From contig JAGVEJ010000088.1 of NCBI GenBank assembly GCA_020058225.1, positions 1 to 53,143 on the forward strand: a DNA stretch of 53,143 nucleotides. Reading direction: 5' to 3'. The notes beneath the pieces are model-generated. The model saw only the letters and a list, made by a program, of their open reading frames with translations. It was not told the DNA's origin and searched no databases. Shown piece by piece: positions 1 to 7,295 of the stretch (positions within the stretch are counted from its first letter, which is position 1; every line of letters starts with the position of its first letter). The translations under genes and the position numbers were made by a program. Source of the DNA: Candidatus Zixiibacteriota bacterium. Its GTDB lineage: Bacteria; Zixibacteria; MSB-5A5; GN15; PGXB01.

Positions 1-510
1 CGTTATATTCTCATGAACAAGAAAGTCCTCAATTTGTTTTCTGATTTCAGGCTTTTTCCCATATCGTAACAATGGATAGCGAAAATATCTACCCACTTGG
101 CGATGTCCCGCAACTGCATTTTCCAGAGCTTCCATTCCTTTGACCATATCATCCACCAAAAAGCCGGTTGGCACCTCATTAACATCTTGACCTGAATAAG
201 GATGAAACCCAATAACATGTCCATCTTCAAGCCATTTATCAATCAAACCCCAGTCTGATTCAATATTATCCCCTATTACAAAACCGGCCGCTTGGACCTT
301 ATTCTTTTTCAGCGCTTTTAATATTTGATTATTTATCCATTTTCTCTCTTGCCTATCATAGATCCTTTCGGCAGGCAAATTATCAAAGGTTAGGCATATC
401 TTACCCGCTGATTTTTTCCATTCCTTCTTTTCCTCGGCCATAGAACCAGAAACAGGGCAAAGCATCAATAATGTAATAATCAAGGATAATATCAGAAGTC
501 CTTTTTTCAT
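1..510 (-). CDS. Polysaccharide deacetylase-like (NodB fold) secreted protein, C-terminus beyond window
   Basis: An open frame starts at ATG 508-510 and runs leftwards off the window, giving 170 residues without a stop. Residues 1-25 form a signal peptide (MKKGLLILS, hydrophobic stretch, SMAEEKK). Three elements resemble NodB motifs in order: LTFDNLP (family TFDDGP), GHVIGFHPYSG (family GxHTxSH) and YFRYP (family FRxP). In the family, the second Asp of motif 1 and both His of motif 2 bind the metal. Here the second Asp is Asn and the second His is Gly, so metal binding may be lost or altered. Family members remove N-acetyl groups from cell-wall or exopolysaccharide sugars outside the cytoplasm. 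The fold call is fairly good; activity is doubtful. No clear promoter was found upstream. Confidence 0.7.
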   Translation of the reverse strand, partial: MKKGLLILSLIITLLMLCPVSGSMAEEKKEWKKSAGKICLTFDNLPAERIYDRQERKWINNQILKALKKNKVQAAGFVIGDNIESDWGLIDKWLEDGHVIGFHPYSGQDVNEVPTGFLVDDMVKGMEALENAVAGHRQVGRYFRYPLLRYGKKPEIRKQIEDFLVHENIT

Positions 511-673
511 GGCCAATTATTTAGGACAATTAATCAAATGAATCAACAAAAACATATTTTCAATAATTACTGAAACAAAATACAACCGCGTCAATGGCTC
601 TCTACCCAAGGGAGTGTTGAAAAAACCCTGTTACTAGGGAGAAGCATATTTTTAAGCGCCAAGACCCGGAAGG

Positions 674-797
674 CGTCATGCTGAACTCGTTTCAGCATCC
701 AGAAAGTAGTTACATAAGTGTTCGTCAATGCCGAATCCGGCGAAGACGGACAAGTCAGCTACTGCTTTCTGGTTCCCGTGTCAAGGCACGGGATGAC
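674..797. repeat. MITE-like palindromic repeat element
   Basis: Most of the 421-base gap between the deacetylase-like gene and the carboxypeptidase is an element with inverted ends. It opens with GTCATGCTGAAC, has CCAGAAAGTAG at 699-709, a partly matching CTACTGCTTTCTGG at 759-772, and ends in GGGATGAC. A related shorter copy lies at 9013-9045. No transposase is encoded. The 67-codon open frame starting at 718 lies mostly in this repeat and its flank and is not regarded as a gene. Confidence 0.6.
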
Positions 798-873
798 AAG
801 TCGGGGAGCTACGATGAACATAAACGACGCACTTTACCATAACATACACTTTTTCAACATGCCCGCATTAAGA

Positions 874-897
874 AAGGCGGACATTTCAGTCCGCCTT
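874..897 (-). terminator. Terminator hairpin of the M14 carboxypeptidase gene
   Basis: A perfect 9-bp stem (AAGGCGGAC / GTCCGCCTT) with a 6-base loop lies 35 bases past the stop codon. In the minus direction it is followed by TTTCTTAATG. The same hairpin and flanks recur at 3320-3343. Confidence 0.75.
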
Positions 898-931
898 ATA
901 AATATGCATATCTTCTGATTAATGGCATTCC

Positions 932-3109
932 TTATGGGCAATCAGGGGCAGAACCTCCCTTATAAAGGAAATTAACCAGGTAAGAGACATCACTAATATT
1001 AACATTTCCAGAATTGTTGACATCGGCAGAAATCATGGGAACCGGAGCCGGTCCGCCCTTATAAAGGAAATTTATTGTAAATGTAACATCCTGAATATTG
1101 ACAAAAGAATTTCCGCTGGCATCGCCGCAAATAAAGGCGCTCCCGGTTCCCGCAAACACCTCATCAAGTGGGGAAAACTGGCTCCACTGACCTTGGGCGT
1201 CCCGGGCGCGAACTTTATAATAATAATATCCTTCTGCTCGATTGGTGAAATGGTAGAGTGTGTCGGTCAAACTGGATGATACAATCGTCTCAATCCCATA
1301 GGTCTCGATTGGATATATATCATCAAAATAGAAGCCTTCTTCGGTCAAATAAGAATCAGTCGAATACGTGGCTCTAATAAATACATCCATACCTACATAG
1401 CTGGCAAGGCTGAATTTTCCCTCAACCCAGATTCCCCCCGATGAACCGGTAATACCATTGCCGCGGTTGGCTCCGTTAGGATCATAATTGGTGGTAATAT
1501 TTCCCTCAAGCGGAGTAAATATGGTTCCATCAGTCGATGCTTCTATATAGGCATAGTCATATTCGGTTTCAATATCATAGAATGTCCATAATTTAAGGGT
1601 ATCATTGGCATTGACTCTTATTGGATTTTTAGTCTGCATATAAATCGTCGTGCCGTTATTGGCGCCGGAGAAGAAACTCGTTGTCGGGGTATGCGACCGC
1701 CCCGTCGTCAGTATAAATCCGGTATTGATCCAATTATTCCAATTGCTGGCGGAATCATCGCGGCGGGATTTATTCTGATATTCAATCAGTTCATATTGAA
1801 AGGCAGGATTTAATGTATCATTATGGGACCAAGTAACATCGTAATCAAGCCTGTCCACGTTATCAGGCGTTGTCAGAGCAGGTTTTGCAGGCGGCCGGAG
1901 CTGATAAATATATCCAACCACTCGAGCTACAAAAAGGCATGGCTGAAGATTCTCTTGCACTAGCTCTGTCTTGCGATGTATAGTTGGCCAGAAACCATCA
2001 TCATAAGTGCCGACTTCAATTGTAATGGCAAAATTCTTGTTCTTGGTCGTCTGCTCCCCATATCCCCAATCATCGCTATCACCATTAACCAGATACAACC
2101 CCCAGCCCGGACCGGGAGAGTAACCATTAAGAGCATGGATTGTATCACCCAGCGGAACAAAAATATCATTATCGGGAGTATAAATTCTATCATATCCCCA
2201 TGGATACAGAATCAGATTTGAATATGAGTGAAAATATAATGTTATGACAAAATTATGCGCAGAAATAAAATCCCGCATATTCTGCGTTTCGGGTTCCGAA
2301 AATGGCCCTGTCCCGCGGTAAGTTGCGGCATCCGTATTGGGAGAGGAACCGATATCATCATACCCCCACATGTACCCATAGTTCCGATTCAAATCAATGC
2401 CATAAGTTCCATCGCCATTATTGCGACGGTTTTTCCGCCACATTCCACCACCGGTAGGGGCTATTACCTGATTATAATAGTAACCATCCGGATTCACAGT
2501 AACCACAAACCATATTTCTCGATTATCAACCAAGTCAGTTACGGTCGGAATTGTGCCGTAATTATTGGTGATATAATCCATAAAATAAAATAGCACTTCT
2601 GGAGTAATCACTTCCCGGGCATGAATGGCGGCAGTAAACAATACTTCCGGCTCATCTTCATCAACGCCGGGATTATCGGATATTTTAACCGCCCACGTCG
2701 AGCGCCCTTCAATGGTCTGGCCGATGCTGATCTTGGTCGATACAATATTCGGATGACCAGCAATTATACCGTCAAGATATGCATTAATTTCATCCAGTGT
2801 TTTATACCCCCCCATATCCTTTGTTCGATCAAGACGGGATTGATAGAATTCGGTTAGATCGGGGATATCAATTTCAACTCTGAAGCCCAAGGCAGACAAT
2901 CGGTTCAGTTCATTTTGGTTAGTTACTATTTCGATATAATCGGCCCCATGATAGACCTCATCCAACTGCATCTTCTTGAATTCCTGCCATTGTGCTTTGG
3001 AATCCAAATAGACTTTGGCCTTGATATATGGGGTTTCAGCGGCAAAGATTAGTGAGGTTGTGAGGGTGAGGATAAAAATAAACAACAAAACAACTTTAAT
3101 GAAGCGCAT
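932..3109 (-). CDS. Secreted M14 zinc carboxypeptidase with C-terminal dockerin-type repeats
   Basis: This 725-residue protein would cleave C-terminal residues from peptides outside the cell. Residues 1-23 are a signal peptide. The M14 catalytic domain spans about 100-400: zinc ligands H163 and E166 in IHARE, H294 in YFHSYS, a substrate-binding NRNYG near 241, and the catalytic Glu E365 in ITIEVGT. Residues about 400-655 look like beta-sandwich/fibronectin-like material, including a MAM-like or discoidin-like segment. Residues 660-725 are two calcium-binding dockerin-type repeats (GDASGNSFVNIQD and ADVNNSGNVNISD), each followed by a hydrophobic helix ending FLYKGG. ATG 3107-3109 has a good AGGAG ribosome site. 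All catalytic residues are present, so the call is firm; what the dockerin binds is unknown. Confidence 0.93.
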   Translation of the reverse strand: MRFIKVVLLFIFILTLTTSLIFAAETPYIKAKVYLDSKAQWQEFKKMQLDEVYHGADYIEIVTNQNELNRLSALGFRVEIDIPDLTEFYQSRLDRTKDMGGYKTLDEINAYLDGIIAGHPNIVSTKISIGQTIEGRSTWAVKISDNPGVDEDEPEVLFTAAIHAREVITPEVLFYFMDYITNNYGTIPTVTDLVDNREIWFVVTVNPDGYYYNQVIAPTGGGMWRKNRRNNGDGTYGIDLNRNYGYMWGYDDIGSSPNTDAATYRGTGPFSEPETQNMRDFISAHNFVITLYFHSYSNLILYPWGYDRIYTPDNDIFVPLGDTIHALNGYSPGPGWGLYLVNGDSDDWGYGEQTTKNKNFAITIEVGTYDDGFWPTIHRKTELVQENLQPCLFVARVVGYIYQLRPPAKPALTTPDNVDRLDYDVTWSHNDTLNPAFQYELIEYQNKSRRDDSASNWNNWINTGFILTTGRSHTPTTSFFSGANNGTTIYMQTKNPIRVNANDTLKLWTFYDIETEYDYAYIEASTDGTIFTPLEGNITTNYDPNGANRGNGITGSSGGIWVEGKFSLASYVGMDVFIRATYSTDSYLTEEGFYFDDIYPIETYGIETIVSSSLTDTLYHFTNRAEGYYYYKVRARDAQGQWSQFSPLDEVFAGTGSAFICGDASGNSFVNIQDVTFTINFLYKGGPAPVPMISADVNNSGNVNISDVSYLVNFLYKGGSAPDCP

Positions 3110-3319
3110 TAAGTACTCCTCTTAAGGTATGTAAGTATCTTCCCCAAATATAAGGGATATTGCAAATTATCCAAAGGAAAAATTGTGTCAATTTAAACAA
3201 GTAAATGAAGAGAATTATGCCGATTCTCATATCCTCTGAGGCGGATTCTGAAATGCCGTTCATAAGACCCGACTTTGCCCGAATGGCTGGAGGCGTCGAT
3301 GGCTCACTACCCAATAAGA

Positions 3320-3343
3320 AAGGCGGACATTTCAGTCCGCCTT
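3320..3343 (-). terminator. Terminator hairpin of the large dockerin protein gene
   Basis: A perfect 9-bp stem AAGGCGGAC / GTCCGCCTT with loop ATTTCA, 33 bases past the stop at 3377 and followed by TTTCTT in the minus direction. It lies inside a segment of about 71 bases that is nearly identical to 869-940. Confidence 0.75.
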
Positions 3344-3376
3344 ATAAATCCGCATATTTTTAATTAATGGCATTCC

Positions 3377-5818
3377 TTATGGGCAAACCGGCTCAGGCCC
3401 ATTCTTAAACAGACAATTAATCATATAAGTAATATCCCGGATATTGACCAAGCTATCATCATTGAGGTCACCCACACTTGCTGAGGGCACCGGCGGCCAA
3501 CCATGCTGGTACAGGAAATTTATAAGGTATGTTATATCAAGCACATTCAGGTTGCCACTGTGGTCAACATCGCCAACTGCTGGGGGTGGGTCGGTAATGA
3601 TTAATTGCACAATGGCGTAAAGGGTCGTATCCGCTTGCGGGCAAGGATGGAATCGGTCGGAAGCGCAAATAGTGAGAGCAAAGGTTTCTCCGATATCTCT
3701 GCAAAGCGGCGCGTATGTCCATTCACCTGTGATCGAGTCAATCTCCCCCGGACTGGAAAGAATTTGATATGTGATTCGGTCGGGAAGCGGATTCTGGTCG
3801 ACAGCATCAAAATCGAAATGAAATCCGCCATAATAGTCGTTAACCAGGTCGCTTGGATATGCCGGGAAAATGGGCGGATAATTATTGGCCAAGTTCACCG
3901 ACAGATAAATCTGTTGGGCGAGGCTTCCCGCCGCCAAGGCAGAGATAAACTCGGGTTTGCTACCAATAGGGACTATTTCGATAATGTCGGAATAACCGGG
4001 AGCAATCGCGGCCAACCCTGAATCATAGTAATAAGATGGCGAAATTAGTATTTTGAGGGAATCGTTATGTGTATCATGGGCTACAGATTGAGAATCCACC
4101 CCGGACAGCGCATGGATTCTATAATCAGAATAGGTCACCAAATCAGGAGCATAGAAACACAGATGCAGGGCGCCGACCGAATCTGCAAAATCACCACTGA
4201 TAATAATAGATGAATCGGTTTCAGCCAGAGTCAATTGCCCGCTAAATGCACCACCGGCTTTTGGCAGAGGCATAAATACCCCTTTAATGATTCCCCAGAG
4301 ATATACATAATCCTCCAAAGTCAAAACGAGACCGTCGCCATTTATGTCGCTGGTGGCGATTTGCAATGGTAGATTGACTTGGAAGGCGTCTAATCCATAA
4401 AGGAAATAATTTACAAAAACGATTGCATCAGCAATTTCATTTCCAACGCCATTAAGGTTTAAATCGCCCCTGTTATCATAAGGGCCGGGCCAAGAAAGTG
4501 TAATCTTTTGCCCATAAAACCCCGACGCCCGGGCCGAAACCAGCCTTGGTCTGTTGCCTGAATAGGAGATTTCGAATAATTCGCCAAAGCCGCTGGGAAT
4601 TGAGTCTCTTATTCCGCCAAGTGTCATATCGTTGTGGACCAATATCCGCAGGGTATCGCCAATCCTGCTGTAATTTAAATCCATTTGCGAGGCATGAGAT
4701 AGCAGAATAACGTCATATGGCGAAGAGTTGGTGGCATAATAACAGAGTTGCAATCCCCCAACCGGTAAGCCAAAATTTCCAGAGACCTTAAGTATCGAAC
4801 CCATCTCATCGAATTTCAGGAGGCCGTATGAATTGTCGGTAATAGTCTGATTGGGCGACATTTCGCCTGAAATTATGCCGCTCAAATATACATAATCTTC
4901 AATCTTGGCGGGCAAGAGATCTCCGTTTATATCTGTAGCATTTATCTGCGAGTCAAGGGAAACATTAAAGGCTGTATTACCCTGTATGAAATAATTGGCA
5001 AAATTAACCGCATCAGCAAGCTCGTATGGAAGCCCATTTAGATTTACATCACCTCTCAACGGGTTTGCCGAATCGCATGTAATATTCATAAAACCATGGT
5101 GATAATCGATAAATCTAACAGGGAGCTGACCTCCAAAAATGGCGGAATCCAGACATGAATTCGGCATTCCCTGATATGAAGGGAGATAGTTGTAAGGATC
5201 AGTTGCAATATAATCATTCCAATCAAAAATGTCCTTAGAGACAGCAATACCGGTGTCGCCAGCGCTTCCGTACTTCATAAAATTGTCCTCGCAATCTACC
5301 CAAAAGAAGCGGACTGGAACTGCATTACAGGTATATGAAATATTATATGTAACGTGAAAATTAAGATAGAATAGGACCGTCCCGTCAGGAATATGCAATT
5401 CAATTGGATGCTGGGAGCCGTTATTCAAGTCCGAAATTCCGGAAACTCGTATAAAATAGCCTGTTCTTGGGGGGTAAAGTGAATCATAAACAGGATATGT
5501 AATTGAGTCTATTCTTGCTTCAAAATGCTCCCACTGAAAAGCGCCACTGCCACCAAAAATTGGCCCGGGTGTGGCGCCGAGGAATTTCATCCCGGAGTTG
5601 TCATGACCGAAAGAAAACTCAAAACTGTGCATTTCTTCCGTCCCAGCCGTTTTGATAACCGGCACGGAAATATCGCTCCCTCGAGCTATACTGCTTAAGT
5701 CGCTGATTTCAATCGTAAATGGCGTTTGAGCAAGTAATTGATTTGCCATTGAAATAATAAATATGATACAAAGAAATATGAATATTGGGATTCTCTTAAA
5801 TTGGTAAGGCGCAAACAT
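3377..5818 (-). CDS. Secreted multi-domain protein with cohesin-like N-terminus and three dockerin-type segments
   Basis: An 813-residue exported protein. Residues 1-31 are a signal peptide (FIFLCIIFIISMANQLLAQ). Residues 35-200 have the pattern of a cohesin-like beta-sandwich (GSDISVPVIKTAG, then FEFSFGHDNSGMKFLGATPG). Dockerin-like calcium loops occur at about 255-318 (RGDVNLNG, TDINGD), 450-512 (RGDLNLNG, SDINGDG) and, as a canonical pair, at 748-813 (GDVDHSGNLNVLD, GDLNDDSLVNIRD). Between them are two further beta-rich modules that resemble each other, and an Ig/cadherin-like stretch near 660-745. No catalytic domain was recognised, so it is probably structural or a binding scaffold. ATG 5816-5818 has a strong GGAGG site. 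It lies 76 bases behind the next dockerin gene and is likely co-transcribed with it. Confidence 0.8.
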   Translation of the reverse strand: MFAPYQFKRIPIFIFLCIIFIISMANQLLAQTPFTIEISDLSSIARGSDISVPVIKTAGTEEMHSFEFSFGHDNSGMKFLGATPGPIFGGSGAFQWEHFEARIDSITYPVYDSLYPPRTGYFIRVSGISDLNNGSQHPIELHIPDGTVLFYLNFHVTYNISYTCNAVPVRFFWVDCEDNFMKYGSAGDTGIAVSKDIFDWNDYIATDPYNYLPSYQGMPNSCLDSAIFGGQLPVRFIDYHHGFMNITCDSANPLRGDVNLNGLPYELADAVNFANYFIQGNTAFNVSLDSQINATDINGDLLPAKIEDYVYLSGIISGEMSPNQTITDNSYGLLKFDEMGSILKVSGNFGLPVGGLQLCYYATNSSPYDVILLSHASQMDLNYSRIGDTLRILVHNDMTLGGIRDSIPSGFGELFEISYSGNRPRLVSARASGFYGQKITLSWPGPYDNRGDLNLNGVGNEIADAIVFVNYFLYGLDAFQVNLPLQIATSDINGDGLVLTLEDYVYLWGIIKGVFMPLPKAGGAFSGQLTLAETDSSIIISGDFADSVGALHLCFYAPDLVTYSDYRIHALSGVDSQSVAHDTHNDSLKILISPSYYYDSGLAAIAPGYSDIIEIVPIGSKPEFISALAAGSLAQQIYLSVNLANNYPPIFPAYPSDLVNDYYGGFHFDFDAVDQNPLPDRITYQILSSPGEIDSITGEWTYAPLCRDIGETFALTICASDRFHPCPQADTTLYAIVQLIITDPPPAVGDVDHSGNLNVLDITYLINFLYQHGWPPVPSASVGDLNDDSLVNIRDITYMINCLFKNGPEPVCP

Positions 5819-5894
5819 TCTGACCTCCGCAGTCTTGACAGTCTATTTAAGACAAGATCGTCAATAGGTTTATAAAAATAGCAAAAAAACCGGC

Positions 5895-6830
5895 CTACTG
5901 ATATTGCGGCGCCGGGCCGTTCTTATAAAGATAATTTATCAGATAGGTTATATCCTGAATATTGACAATTCCATTGCCGTTTGAATCACCAGTTTGATAT
6001 GGAGTAGGGGGTAATCCGCTCTTATAAAGAAAGTTTATTAAGAAAGTAATATCCTGAATATTGACTTTGCCGGTGCCATTGGCATCCCCGCAAGGATGAA
6101 TTACCATGGCGCCATCAATAACTTCAACCAAATTTGTATCAAGATGGGGAACAATTACGGTATCGACGAAAATCGAATCGGCGGGCGGGCCGGAAACTTG
6201 TTGCCAATTTAGGCAGATTGTATCATCGGGCGGGGGCATCCATTGCATACATTGATACCAATTGGTATCGATTACTGTGTCAAGATAAATTCCGATAAGA
6301 TTCCCCATTTCATCGGAGAAATGGAAATTATTCACATCACCCAATACCATGAAAAGAACAACATAGCGATCGGTCGTGGTATCAGGGATATCATAAATAT
6401 TTGCCTTTATTTTTATTAATGGAATGTCCCCTGTCTGAGGAAATCCTATACCGGGCGTATAGGGATCGGCAACCATATTCGCGAGTCCCGTGATTCTGAT
6501 GTCAAACCCTTGACCGCCCACTGAGCGAACGTCTATGAATTCCCAACCGGAAGTCAGCGTTCCGGATGTATCGAAACCTCCGGTGAATTGCATAATGTCC
6601 GGCTGATCTAACATCATCCACAATTGAAAACCGGCGACCGTGTCGGTCAGGTTTTGTAAATAGATCGGGAAAGTTACATCCTGCTGGCCGGGGTACGCAT
6701 AGACTGTATCGACCTGAATTATCAGTATTGGAGAAGCTTCCGCTGGTGGCGGGGTAACGAAATAAATGGCCGCGACGAATAATACGAAGACGAACGCGGC
6801 AGGACTGATGCGTCTGCTGATGAGGGACAT
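5895..6830 (-). CDS. Secreted cohesin-like plus dockerin protein
   Basis: A 311-residue exported protein. Residues 1-32 form a signal peptide (FVFVLFVAAIYFVTPPPAEA). Residues about 33-190 have the spacing of a cohesin-like domain (VYAYPGQQDVTFPIYLQNL, GFQLWMMLDQPDIMQFTGG, and a later GDIPLIKIKA strand). Residues 246-311 are two dockerin-type repeats (GDANGTGKVNIQD and GDSNGNGIVNIQD), each followed by a helix with the YLYKNG ending. A cohesin-like and a dockerin domain in one chain suggests self-assembly or docking to a partner. No enzyme domain is seen. It is the first gene behind the promoter at 6947-6975, with an AGGAG site 5 bases before the ATG. Confidence 0.8.
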   Translation of the reverse strand: MSLISRRISPAAFVFVLFVAAIYFVTPPPAEASPILIIQVDTVYAYPGQQDVTFPIYLQNLTDTVAGFQLWMMLDQPDIMQFTGGFDTSGTLTSGWEFIDVRSVGGQGFDIRITGLANMVADPYTPGIGFPQTGDIPLIKIKANIYDIPDTTTDRYVVLFMVLGDVNNFHFSDEMGNLIGIYLDTVIDTNWYQCMQWMPPPDDTICLNWQQVSGPPADSIFVDTVIVPHLDTNLVEVIDGAMVIHPCGDANGTGKVNIQDITFLINFLYKSGLPPTPYQTGDSNGNGIVNIQDITYLINYLYKNGPAPQYQ

Positions 6831-6946
6831 GGCAAACTCCTTTGTAAAAAAAGTTTTAAGAATTTAGTTCGCTAACGATTGTCCCTTACGATCTCCTCCG
6901 GTAGTGTAGTATAGAAAAGAAGGTTCACAACCAAATTACCGATTTA

Positions 6947-6975
6947 ATTATAACCTTTTACCAAATATTTGTCAA
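6947..6975 (-). promoter_or_regulatory. Consensus sigma70-type promoter for the cohesin/dockerin genes
   Basis: In the minus direction TTGACA (6970-6975) is followed after exactly 17 bases by TATAAT (6947-6952), a full consensus match. The predicted start near 6940 leaves a leader of about 110 bases before ATG 6830, in which no clear riboswitch fold was recognised. Confidence 0.8.
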
Positions 6976-7030
6976 GCTAATTATACTGTTTCCCGGCTGG
7001 GGACATGTTGAGGGAATCTGCATAAAAAAA

Positions 7031-7123
7031 CGGAAGGGGTGGGAATCGAACCCACCGGAGACGGCATTACCGCCTCCCCACGGTTTTGAAGACCGTAAGG
7101 GCCACCAGACCCTATCCGCTTCC
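7031..7123 (-). tRNA. selC: tRNA-Sec (UCA anticodon)
   Basis: A 93-base tRNA with the hallmarks of selenocysteine tRNA. The anticodon loop is CTTCAAA (anticodon TCA, reads UGA) on stem ACGGT/ACCGT. The D arm has a 6-bp stem (AGGGTC / GGCCCT) with a 4-base loop. The variable arm is long: an 8-bp stem GGAGGCGG / CCGTCTCC with one G-T pair. The T arm is GTGGG TTCGATT CCCAC. The acceptor stem begins GGAAG and ends CTTCC followed by discriminator G. Position 6 appears to be a C-C mismatch, and only 7 bases lie between T stem and discriminator, so the acceptor stem is shorter than the 8 bp of E. coli. CCA is not encoded; a T run follows. It implies that the genome encodes selenoproteins, but no selA, selB or selD lies in the window. 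Confidence 0.93.
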
Positions 7124-7129
7124 GGATAG

Positions 7130-7158
7130 ATTATAGCAAATTCTTTAAATTAAAACAA
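7130..7158 (-). promoter_or_regulatory. Promoter of tRNA-Sec, start predicted at the mature 5' end
   Basis: Minus-strand TTGTTT (7153-7158), 17 bases, then TATAAT (7130-7135). Six bases separate the -10 box from the first tRNA base at 7123, so transcription should begin at or next to the mature 5' end with almost no leader. Confidence 0.7.
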
Positions 7159-7170
7159 TATCAGGGGTAG

Positions 7171-7213
7171 GTCGGGTTCTGAGTCCCGACTTCGGTCGGG
7201 AGAAAAACCCGAC
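7171..7213. repeat. Nested-hairpin (REP-like) repeat
   Basis: Outer arms GTCGGGTT and AACCCGAC enclose a perfect inner hairpin CCCGAC-TTCG-GTCGGG with a TTCG tetraloop. It lies upstream of tRNA-Sec and downstream of the repeat-protein gene; it could end transcription of the latter or be a mobile palindrome. Confidence 0.6.
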
Positions 7214-7259
7214 AGCCAATTATTTGTTGGCCGCAAAATCTATGAGAGCTTAATTATTT

Positions 7260-7286
7260 GTAGGGGCTTGATTCATCAAACCACTA
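7260..7286 (+). repeat. Small GTAGGGG-type repeat, left copy
   Basis: GTAGGGGCTTGATTCATCAA followed by ACCACTA. A similar sequence lies in the opposite orientation at 9131-9156, so the pair flanks the gene at 7296-8918. Related copies occur at 48112-48160. Confidence 0.55.
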
Positions 7287-7295
7287 AGAATAATA

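Noticed and set aside
718-918. Open frame of 66 codons on the plus strand in the gap before the carboxypeptidase gene
   Set aside because: It lies mostly in the MITE-like repeat and runs through the terminator hairpin; there is no ribosome site and no recognisable product.
3605-4021. Plus-strand open frame of 138 codons
   Set aside because: Antisense to the well supported dockerin protein; no ribosome site or known domain.
7171-7213. Nested hairpin considered as a riboswitch or structured RNA
   Set aside because: Its simple nested palindrome with a TTCG loop matches REP-like repeats; there is no gene directly downstream on the plus strand.
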